This document shows positions 1-8,600 of a stretch of DNA of 11,074 bases, in pieces; the stretch's first letter is position 1, and the number at the start of each line of letters is the position of its first letter. The stretch comes from Hepatocystis sp. ex Piliocolobus tephrosceles (taxonomy: Eukaryota; Apicomplexa; Aconoidasida; Haemosporida; Plasmodiidae). The DNA lies in the NCBI GenBank assembly GCA_902459845.2, contig CABPSV020000666.1, positions 1 through 11,074 of the forward strand, written 5' to 3'. The notes beneath the pieces were generated by a model, which was not told where the DNA came from, made no database searches, and saw nothing but the letters and a program-made list of their open reading frames with translations. A program made the position numbers and the translations under genes.

Positions 1-281
1 ACGTTAAAAATAACACGTTAAAAATAACACGTTAAAAATAACACGCTTAAAATAACACGTTAAAAATAACACGTTAAAAATAACACGTTAAAAATAACAC
101 GTTAAAAATAACACGCTTAAAATAACACGTTAAAAATAACACGTTAAAAATAACACGTTAAAAATAACACGTTAAAAATAACACGTTAAAAATAACACGT
201 TAAAAATAACACGTTAAAAATAACACGTTAAAAATAACACGTTAAAAATAACACGTTAAAAATAACATGTTAAAAAAAATA
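1..281. repeat. 14-bp tandem repeat array (minisatellite), cut by window edge
   Basis: Nineteen consecutive 14-bp units (acgttaaaaataac) run from 1 to 266, followed by a decayed unit that starts atgtta at 267. Units 4 (position 43) and 9 (position 113) share the same variant, acgctt. They lie exactly five units (70 bp) apart, which suggests a past 70-bp block duplication. Each unit contains the dyad GTTA-N4-TAAC. Because 14 is not a multiple of 3 and the unit contains TAA, the array is non-coding. It may continue to the left of the window. Its role is unknown; it is not the Plasmodium telomere repeat type. Confidence 0.97.
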
Positions 282-641
282 GTAAAATATAAACATATGA
301 TAAATAGGATATAAACAATGTGTAAGTAAAATATAAACAAAAATGTAAGCAAAATAAACAAGTGAATGAATAAAAAATATAATATAGAAATCTTAAATAT
401 TGAATCTGAGTTATGTAACCTAAGAAAATTCATAAAATTTGATAAAATTAAAAAATATAATAAAATTCGTAAATTTGGTAAGTTTAATAAATTTGATGAA
501 AATAATAATAATTTTGGTAAGTTGATAAGAAGTTTTTTTTTTTTTTTTTTTTTTTCTTTTACACGCTTACATTATATTTTTTGTTATTTATGGCTCTATA
601 GATTTTTTATTTTTTTTGTTTTTTTTTATTTGTATGCTTTT

Positions 642-706
642 AACAGCTCGTGCAATGAAAAATTTTCCACTTTAATTAGTGGCCCAATTTATGGAACTCG
701 GTGGAT
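642..706. other. Small base-composition island with hairpin
   Basis: This unique-sequence patch sits between a T-rich block and a 27-A run and has clearly more G+C than its surroundings. It contains a perfect stem CCACT (667-671) / AGTGG (678-682) with loop TTAATT. A competing 5-bp pairing, TCCAC (666-670) / GTGGA (701-705), is also possible. It could be a structured RNA, a remnant exon or chance. I do not match it to any known RNA. Confidence 0.25.
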
Positions 707-887
707 AAAAAAAAAAAAAAAAAAAAAAAAAAACAGAGAAATAACATAGAAAAGTACATATATATACATATATTTGTGTGAGCTATAACTATTCATGTAT
801 ATATATATATATATATATATGTTTATTATAAATATATATATGTGTTATAAATGTGTAAATGGAGTTTTAAGTTTTGTTTTTCTCCAT

Positions 888-889
<2 letters not shown>

Positions 890-936
<47 letters not shown>
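890..936. repeat. (TA)n microsatellite, 47 bp
   Basis: An uninterrupted alternating AT tract runs from 890 to 936. Shorter tracts of the same kind lie near 799-820, 1289-1314 and 9925-9952. They are self-complementary and common in Plasmodium intergenic DNA. Confidence 0.97.
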
Positions 937-940
<4 letters not shown>

Positions 941-1160
941 CACAATCATAACACAACCCCAAGTTTTTTTCTAAATTCACGTTGTTTTGAAATATGTTGA
1001 AAAAAGGCACAATGTGAGAAATGTGAGTAAAAAATACAAAACATAAATTACAAAATAAGAAACACAAAGTAAGAAATACAAAATGAGAAACATAAAGAAC
1101 AAAATAGTAAATAAAAACTCTTAAAAATCGGATATCTTTCTATCACATTTTCACTCTAGT

Positions 1161-1191
<31 letters not shown>

Positions 1192-2277
1192 CTTTCTAGC
1201 ACTAAACTAAACACCTTTTTAAATATAATATGCATGAAATGCGCATGCAAAATAACTTATTTCATGTTTTAAACAAAATATCTACATTTATATATATATA
1301 TATATATATATATAGCTACAATACCCATAAAAAAATTAAACTTGTTTAATGTTGCATAAAAATAAAATTTGGAAGCGAGGGGGGGAGGAAAATATACAAT
1401 TTGTACATAGAAAAAAAAATAAAAACAAAATGTTCATTTTTATATTTAAAAAAAATATTCAAATTCAAATAGAATGACACTTATTTCGTTTTAATCATTT
1501 TTTTAACAATGTAAAATTTTAAAATTTAATAACTTTCAAGAATATAAATTGTTACTTTTAGCAAACATGTTTCTTAGGATACCTGCATATACACTATATT
1601 ACTATGCATTATGTATTTACTACATATATACATGAATACATAGGAATATGTGTAAGTATAAGACCATTATTTTTTAATGTATTATATTAAAACTTTCTCA
1701 TTACGTACGTTCCTTTTTTACTCATACGTAGCCATATTTTTCTTTCAATTTTATGTTATATTCATTTTGTTTATAACATATATAAACATATATGATATAT
1801 TATCAACAATAACGATAGTATTATGTGTTATATTTTATTTCTATGCTTTACTTTTTTTCTCTTATTGTTTAGAACACGAAGTAGTATACATATATATATA
1901 TATATATGCATATTTTACACATGTTGTGTATAAGGCAAGTAAACCCTCCAAATTTTTTATTTTTACTTCTGTGATTTATTTATGAAATTAGCCCTTGTTT
2001 TTTCAAAAAAATGATATACTCATTTGCTTTTTTTTATAAAGATATATAAAAATGAAAAAATAAAAAATGAAAAAATAAAAAAATGAAAAAAAATAAAAAA
2101 AAGTTTGAATTATTTTCTCTTTTTTTGTTTTTTCTTTACAATGACTACTTTTTATAATAAGGCCCTACTCGTCTTTTAATTTTCTTTTTTTTTATTTTAT
2201 TTTTTTTTTTTTTCAATGTGTTTTTCACATTTTCTTTTATTTTATTAAATATGATTTAAAACAAGCTATAAATATAC

Positions 2278-2278
<1 letters not shown>

Positions 2279-2369
<91 letters not shown>
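2279..2369. repeat. Poly(dT) run of 91 bases
   Basis: There are 91 uninterrupted T from 2279 to 2369, the longest homopolymer in the window. Poly(dA:dT) of this length is stiff and excludes nucleosomes. It lies about 730 bp upstream of the membrane-protein start codon. The exact length in the assembly is likely to be unreliable. Confidence 0.95.
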
Positions 2370-2371
<2 letters not shown>

Positions 2372-2716
2372 TTTTCTCTCTGTTTTGTAAGCTCATTACT
2401 ACATTATAGCATAATTTAAAGCTTTATAACATGTAAATAAAAAAAAAAAAAATATCATAAAATTTTACTGTATAAACAGAGCTACACGAATTACCATTAA
2501 GATGAAAACATTGTACATATATATATGTAACGGTCTTGTGCGCATCTTTATAGTTTATGTATTTATAGAATTGTAACTTGTTCATGCATATTTTTGTTTT
2601 TTTAGTTTGGGGGTAGGGCCTTTCAGTGTTATTTTTGTTATTTCTGTAATTTTTATTCGATTTATTATTTGCGTTTATTTACATGTAATTTATTTATGTA
2701 TGATTTACTTGTTTTG

Positions 2717-2790
2717 TTCTGTTTTGCTTTGTTTGCTTTGTTTTCTTTGTTTGCTTTGTTTCCTTTGTTTGCCTTGCTTGCTTTGCTTTT
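2717..2790. repeat. Imperfect C/T/G-rich short tandem repeat
   Basis: A cryptic repeat is built on ctttgttt / gctttgtt variants. It lies about 310-380 bp upstream of the start codon at 3098. It creates a Cys/Leu-rich open frame that I judge to be an artefact of base composition. Confidence 0.7.
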
Positions 2791-2894
2791 CTCATCTTCT
2801 AAAAAAAAAATTCTTAAAATTTTTTCACCTTTTGAGAGATGAAAAAAATATATACATTATGTTAAATTTTTCTACTTTATGTTTTAAATTTCAA

Positions 2895-2940
<46 letters not shown>

Positions 2941-3066
2941 TTATATTATCATTACTTATTTTTTCACCAACTTGCTAATTCGTTATTTTTCCTTTTTTAT
3001 TCTTATCTGTTTTTCAAGACCTACTTCTTCTCGCTTTGTTTCTTTTCTTTAGAAAAAGAGCAAAAA

Positions 3067-3097
<31 letters not shown>

Positions 3098-3100
<3 letters not shown>

Positions 3101-5506
3101 AAAAATTCACTAATTTCTAAAATACTTACAGAAGCAGAAATTACTGAGTTAGGTTTACATAGTAGCTTATTAAAACCATGTTCATGTCCTTTTATTTTAA
3201 ACAAGAAACATTATGTCAAGATTTGTAAATTATATTTACTGAATATTGTATTATTCTTTTCTGTTTATATCACTGTTTGTGTGATTTTATTAATTAATAG
3301 TAAAAAAGAATTAAATAAAGCTATTGAACTTATAATATATATATACTTGTTTGTTTACTTTTATATTGGTCTTATAATAAGCAACAATATTAAGTACTAC
3401 TTGGTGACAAAATATAATGTAAAAGAAGTACGTAAGAGATTGTATACAACGCATTTAAGAAGAACAAAAAAGAATAGAGATAAAAAAAAAAAAGAAAAAA
3501 AAAAAAAGATAAACACAGAAGAGGTAATAAGCATAAACAATGAAAATACACGTACTCTTAAAAAAGATAAAACTATAAACAAAAAAAATGAATATATCTA
3601 CAAAGAGTATAAAACATTAACAGGAAAACTGTTTTCAAAAGAAAAATATTATTTGGTTAATAATATTGAAGAAAATCAGTTCGAATTAAATAACAATAAT
3701 ATTGTACCTGAACAAAAATATTATTTATTAAATGATTTAAAAAATATAAATGAAGATATAAATAATGAGTTGTTAAAATATATTCAATATGAAAATAATA
3801 ATTATACAATAAATAATAATAAATATGATAAATTTTTAATAATAGCAGGTGTCATTAATCAATTAAATATTTTTGTTGATATAATTTTTTTGTTTTATTT
3901 ATATGATTATAATATATATATGTTATATGCTTGTTTATGTGTTTGTGCTTATTACCTTATCCACTTTTTTATTATTATTAAATATACTATAATTATTATT
4001 AAATCATTAATATGGATATATAAAAAACAATTTTTTAAATTTTATAAAAACACTGTATCACAGTGGAAATGGGCTTATAGCTATTACACTACTAAGACAA
4101 GGAAGACAATTAAACGTAATGAGCGATATATGTACATGTATATATATGTATACATAACAAATAGACATATGTTGATTATTAGATCATTATTTTAAATACA
4201 TACACATATTGTATATATATACAATATGTATCACCTCTACAAATGCAACATGCATTTTTTTTTTTTTTTTTTTTTTTTTCCGACTGTTTCAGGGTTTATA
4301 ACTTCTTTTATCAAATTAAAAAAAAACAAACGTATATCTTCCAATGAAATAGAACCAAACATTTTTTTAAATAAATACACAAGTTATAATAGTTGGAACT
4401 TCTTGTGTATTGAAAGTAAAACTCATTATTGGGAAGAGAACTGGTTACAAAATTTATATAACTCTGATTTGTATAATCTTCAAGAAATAAAAATAAAAAA
4501 GAACAAACTAAAAAGAAGCAACATAACAAATAACAACCTAAAATATGACAACATAAAAAATAATAACATAAATACAAACAACATAAAAAACAGTATGTCG
4601 AATAGGACAAACGACAAAAAGATGGATAAACATGGAATCAAAATTAAAAATAAAATTATATATGAACGAGCTTTACTTCCATCCTACGTTCAAATGATTG
4701 CTAACTTGTCAAGTTTTCTTTCTTTCTTTCAAGTTTTGAATATTTTAAAAATAGTAGGTTTTTTTCTTTTTTTTTTTTACTATTCTTATATGCCGTGTTG
4801 ATTGATATATTCATTTTTCTGTTATTGTGTGTAAACATATGTTGAATGATTCTGTTATTTTTGTTTTTTTGACTAAATGTATAATTCGGTCATGTCAGAA
4901 CAGTAGATGCGTAAATAACATTTTGCCTACTTTGCCTACTTTGCCTACTTTGCCTACTTTGCCTACTTTGCCTACTTTGCCTACTTTGCCTACTTTGCCT
5001 ACTTTGCTTGTTTATATTGCTTATTTTTTATTTTATTTATTTATTTTTTTTTTTTCAGAAATTCTTATCCGCACATAGTTTTTACGCACACGCTAGTTTT
5101 ACCATGTTATTATTTCTACTGTAATAAGCGCAAAAAAAAAAAGCAATGCATTACAATATATATCCTTTCTTTTTTTCATTTTTTTTCATTTTTTTTCATT
5201 TTTTTCATTTTTTTTCATTTTTTTCATTTTTTTTTTTTTTTTTTATTATTATAATCACTTAATAGCCCACTCACTTGCTCACTCACTTACTCGCTCATTT
5301 TTTTTTTTTTGTTTTTTTTTCAATACAGGAAAGTACTATCTATGGACATTGTGTTGTGCGTTTTTAAATTCTTTTGTTCATTTTACTCTCCCAACAATTT
5401 AGTAATGGGACTATTTTTATTTATTTCAGTGTTCAATATTATTAACACATATATAATAAATTTAGCTGATAATAATTTATTGGACGATATGGATATACGT
5501 TATTAG
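3098..5506 (+). CDS. Multi-pass membrane protein of unknown function, four exons, one apparent homopolymer frameshift
   Basis: My model is exons 3098-4115, 4293-4830, 5059-5120 and 5329-5506. All introns are GT..AG, and the phases join exactly: C+GG at junction 1, phase 0 at junction 2, CT+G at junction 3. Allowing for the frameshift, the product is about 598 residues. The start is the first ATG after an in-frame TAG at 3050 and directly follows a 31-A run. Exon 1 encodes membrane segments near residues 44-67, 76-95, 245-269 and 273-303. Between the second and third lies a hydrophilic Lys/Asn-rich loop of about 145 residues. Exon 2 has a Trp-rich patch (HYWEENWLQNLYN), an Asn-rich insert and then a hydrophobic stretch that continues through exons 3 and 4, making about seven or eight segments in total. 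The tail ends in acidic DDMDIRY. As written, exon 2 changes frame in the T12 run at 4767-4778 and would stop at 4799. One extra T (or two fewer) restores a continuous hydrophobic frame. I do not recognise the family. Confidence 0.8.
4116..4292 (+). other. Intron 1
   Basis: The donor is GTAATG and the acceptor ACTGTTTCAG, preceded by a T20-class pyrimidine run; the intron is 177 bp. Exon 1 leaves one base (C) and exon 2 starts with GG, giving an Arg codon at the junction. If the intron were retained, the exon 1 frame would stop at 4193-4195 after 365 codons. The intron contains a perfect 26-bp palindrome at 4204-4229. Confidence 0.85.
4204..4229. repeat. Perfect 26-bp palindrome in intron 1
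   Basis: The left arm acatattgtatat is the exact reverse complement of the right arm atatacaatatgt, with no spacer. It can form a cruciform in DNA or a hairpin in the pre-mRNA. It sits between the donor and the poly-T tract. Confidence 0.9.
4831..5058 (+). other. Intron 2
   Basis: The donor is TGT|GTAAAC and the acceptor TTTTTTTCAG; the intron is 228 bp with phase 0. It contains nine perfect copies of a 9-bp repeat. The hydrophobic exon 2 frame (≡ 4783) runs cleanly into this donor. The downstream exon opens at phase 0 with Lys-Phe-Leu-Ser. Confidence 0.8.
4922..5011. repeat. 9-bp tandem repeat within intron 2
   Basis: Nine perfect copies of tttgcctac run from 4922 to 5002, with a degenerate tenth copy to 5011. 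In one frame it reads as a (Thr-Leu-Pro)n run, but it lies inside the predicted intron, so I do not regard it as coding. Confidence 0.97.
5168..5228. repeat. T(7-8)CAT tandem repeat within intron 3
   Basis: About six units of tttttttcat or ttttttttcat (10-11 bp) are followed by a longer T run. It is a simple-sequence pyrimidine tract inside the intron. Confidence 0.9.
5269..5299. repeat. Degenerate CACTCACTTGCTC repeat near the intron 3 acceptor
   Basis: Two to three imperfect units of actcacttgctc / actcacttactcgctc lie just upstream of the polypyrimidine tract and the CAATACAG acceptor. Confidence 0.7.
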
Positions 5507-5579
5507 GTGAATAAAATAATATATGTATATGCATAGTTATATGTCACGAAAAAAAAAAAAAAAAAAAAAAAAAAAACAC

Positions 5580-5683
5580 CAGTCAAATAACAGACACTTA
5601 TCAGTCAAATAACAGACATTTATCAGTCAAATAACAGACATTTATCAGTCAAATAACAGACATTTATCAGTCAAATAACAGAG
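5580..5683. repeat. 22-bp tandem repeat overlapping the PPR gene stop codon
   Basis: Units start at 5580, 5602, 5624 and 5646 (22 bp each, beginning cagtcaaataacagac), with a partial fifth unit at 5668-5683. The fifth unit encodes the last PPR-protein residues (LLFD), and the TGA stop (5667-5669, read on the minus strand) spans the junction of units 4 and 5. Unit 1 differs from the others by one base (cactt instead of cattt). A 28-A run (5549-5576) precedes the array. The array fills most of the 160-bp spacer between the two convergent genes. Confidence 0.95.
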
Positions 5684-8600
5684 GTTTTGGACGATCGACC
5701 TTTTTCGCATATAATTCACCTCCTTTTTTTTTATATTGTAAATATTGCCCATAAGGCAACCAATCAGATGATTTTTGTTTTTTTGACATTCTTTTTTCTT
5801 TTTCTATCCTTTGTTTTTTATTAAAAAATTGTTCTCTGACTTTATCTAATTCACTTTTTGATTTAAACGTTTTTCCTTCTTTAAATAAATTCAATTCGTA
5901 TTCATCAATATTTACTTGTATTAATTGATTTTCATTAACATTTTTATTATATATATCTTTTTTTTGTTGATGTATCATACTATTAATAATTAATTGTATA
6001 TCTGTTATGTGTCTTGCTACATGAAATAGTTTTTTTATCATATAAGGACTTGGATATATTTTAGCTGTGAACATATGTCGCAATATAATTAGAGTATGTT
6101 TGGATGATTTCGTAGCTATAGCAGATTTTAACACTATATCGAATATATAATCATTTCCTTTTATATCCGTATTGTTAATCATATAATGAAATAAACTAAT
6201 ACTTTTATTATAATCTTTTAAATCATAATATGTTAATTTAAATAACATTTTAAATGTAAAATAATCTGGAACACATCCAAATTTTGAATAATATTTTAGC
6301 ATATCTATTGCGTATTCATAATAGGAACAATTTATGTATAGTAGAACTATACTGTTTAACATTTTTGTGCTGATACAACTAATTTCGGTAAGACTGTTGT
6401 TGTTGTTGTTGCCACTACCACTGCCACTACCACTACTACTACCACTACCACTATCAAAATGCACACCCCGCTTTAACAAATCATATATAATCCTCCAAGC
6501 ATATTTTATATTATTATTTTTTTCGCTTAACGACATTTGTTCGTTTTTACAAGCATTTGCAAAGGCTCTTATAATATAACAATACATTTCATTTGTTATT
6601 TTTATTTTATATTTGTTCATAGTTTTTAATATTTCCTTTAATCTTTTTATGTTTCCAACATTAGAACAAGCAATAATCATATATAACATTAAACGTTTAT
6701 TTATTTTCATTTCGTTTGCTAAATATGTATTATAAAAATGAAAAACTTGATGAAAATAATCTTTTCTTTTTGATAAACAATTAATTATTTCTATTAATGT
6801 TATATCAGTTACTTTTAAATTATTTAACAAAATTGAGTCATAAAAATTTAAACATTTTTCTGCTTCTCCAGTATAAGAGCACTTTTTTATCATAATAGAA
6901 TACATTACTTCGTCAGGTACTACTTGTTTATAATTAATAATATAATTATAAAATTTTTCTGCTCGATCATACAATTTATGTTTAATAAGTCCATCTAACA
7001 ATGTACTATATATTGGTAAATCTATTTGTATTCCTTCTTTTAACATTTTACGATATAAGTGGAAAGCACTTTTTATGTCATTATCTAAAACATGTGATTT
7101 TATCATTATACAAAAAGTATTTTTATTAGGTATAATACAATTTTTAATCATTTGTAAATAAATTAATCTACTTAATTTTGCATTCTTTTTAACAACACAT
7201 ACATACATTAAACTATTATATGTTTCTGTTGTTATTTTTAAATTATATTTTTTTAATAAATTAAAATATTCAAATGCCTCATCTTCTTTTTCGAATATTA
7301 TTTTACTTTTTATTAACAAATTATAATCATTTGTATTAAATTCATTATTTTTTATTAAGTCATAAAAATTTAATTCAGAATATTTTTTTAATTCTTTTAA
7401 TTTTTCTTCTTTTTCAATACCATAATAATAATTAATATATTTTTCACATTGCTCATATATATATGGTGATATATTATTTTGTTTGAACATTTCATAATTT
7501 TCTTTTAACTTCTTGAATACGTTTGTACTGTTGTCTATGATACCTTCATATGTTTCACTTTCTTCATTATGTGTTCGCTTGTGGTTGTCTTTCTCCAAAC
7601 TGTTGTCACAGGTTTCGATGTTGTCACAGGTTTCGATGTTGTCACATGTTTCGATGTTGTCACATGTTTTAATGTTGTCACAGGTTTCGATGTTGTCACA
7701 TGTTTCGATGTTGTCACATGTTTTAATGTTGTCACATGTTTTAATGTTGTCACATGCTTTAATGTTGTCACAGGTTTCGATGTTGTCACAGGTTTCGATG
7801 TTGTCACAGGTTTCGATGTTGTCACATGTTTCGATGTTGTCACATGTTTTAATGTTGTCACATGCTTCAGTATTATTACAAAGTCTTGTGTTGGAAAACG
7901 AATTACCATTGCATGTATCCCTCTCCTTCTCTTTACCATCTTCCTCTCGATTTCTTAATAATACATGTATATATTTTTCCGCTTCATCTGTTTTCGCTTT
8001 TTTATTCTGTTCACTTTCTAAACCATTAGTTTGTTCAGAATTGTTGTGTTGCATATTTTTAAAAATTGGAATATTTATTTTTTTTAAAAATTCAGAGGGA
8101 GCTGTTTTTTTTTGTACATAAGGTATACCCTTTCGTTTTTTTTCTGTACTTGGGCTTGCATAATTATCGACATCTACTCGGTCTGTTACGTTTGTTTCTG
8201 TTACGTTTGTTTCTGTTACGTTTGTTTCTGTTACGTTTGTTTCTGTTACGTTTGTTTTTGTTACGTTTGTTTCTGCTACACCTGCTTTTGCTACACCTGC
8301 TTTTGCTACACCTTCTTCTGTTTGTCCAGATCGGTTATAGTTATTGACACATTCAGTATAAACAGTTTGTCCACTTTGATGTGATACTAATTCCTTATCA
8401 ATATCACTCGAACCATTTTGTGTACCTACACAATTAAACTCAGTCACATCTAATACATCCTCCTCCTTATATAAATTATTTGTTGTTGATATAATCCAAT
8501 CGACTGATCTATAAACTTTACGCTTTCTCCAAAAATATATATCATTATTGAACAAGTTTTGACTTTCGCTATTTTTTTTTATGTCATTGTTCATATTTTT

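Larger units (their letters stand above)
282..3097. other. Gene-poor A+T-rich intergenic region
   Basis: No gene can be supported here. The stretch holds homopolymers (T 533-555, A 707-733, T 1163-1191, T 2279-2369, T 2897-2938, A 3068-3098) and (TA)n tracts near 799-820, 890-936 and 1289-1314. It also has A-rich imperfect repeats near 1040-1110 and 2049-2102, and a C/T-rich imperfect repeat near 2717-2790. Open frames at 1677-1985 and 2607-2978 on the plus strand are made of T-rich DNA reading as Phe/Leu/Ile/Tyr and give no convincing protein. The right-hand part must contain the promoter and 5' UTR of the gene that starts at 3098, but I cannot place a start site. Confidence 0.75.
5121..5328 (+). 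other. Intron 3
   Basis: The donor is CT|GTAATA and the acceptor CAATACAG; the intron is 208 bp. Exon 3 leaves two bases (CT) and exon 4 starts with G, forming a Leu codon and keeping the frame open to the TAG at 5504. The intron contains t(n)cat repeats at about 5168-5228 and ctcactcacttgctc-type repeats at about 5269-5299. Confidence 0.85.

Noticed and set aside
1231..1250. GCATGC-type motifs resembling ApiAP2 sites
   Set aside because: Six-base matches are expected by chance in a window of this size and lie 1.8 kb from the nearest start codon. There is no supporting cluster.
1677..1985. Hydrophobic 102-codon open frame on the plus strand
   Set aside because: It is T-rich DNA read as Phe/Ile/Tyr and includes a (TA)n tract read as YIYIYIY. 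It has no family features, splice context or charged segments typical of a membrane protein.
2607..2978. 123-codon Cys/Leu/Phe-rich open frame on the plus strand
   Set aside because: It is made of a ctttgttt-type short repeat followed by a 42-T run, which is a composition artefact. It probably lies in the upstream region or leader of the gene at 3098.
4827..5078. Open frame with (TLP)n
   Set aside because: It lies across intron 2, and its repeat is a 9-bp microsatellite. A different frame gives a perfectly phased exon at 5059-5120.
7513..8121. Long open frames on both strands over the 18-bp array
   Set aside because: An 18-bp repeat without stops is open in every frame for its whole length. 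Outside the array these frames give no sensible protein, while the minus-strand PPR frame runs on for 1370 codons.
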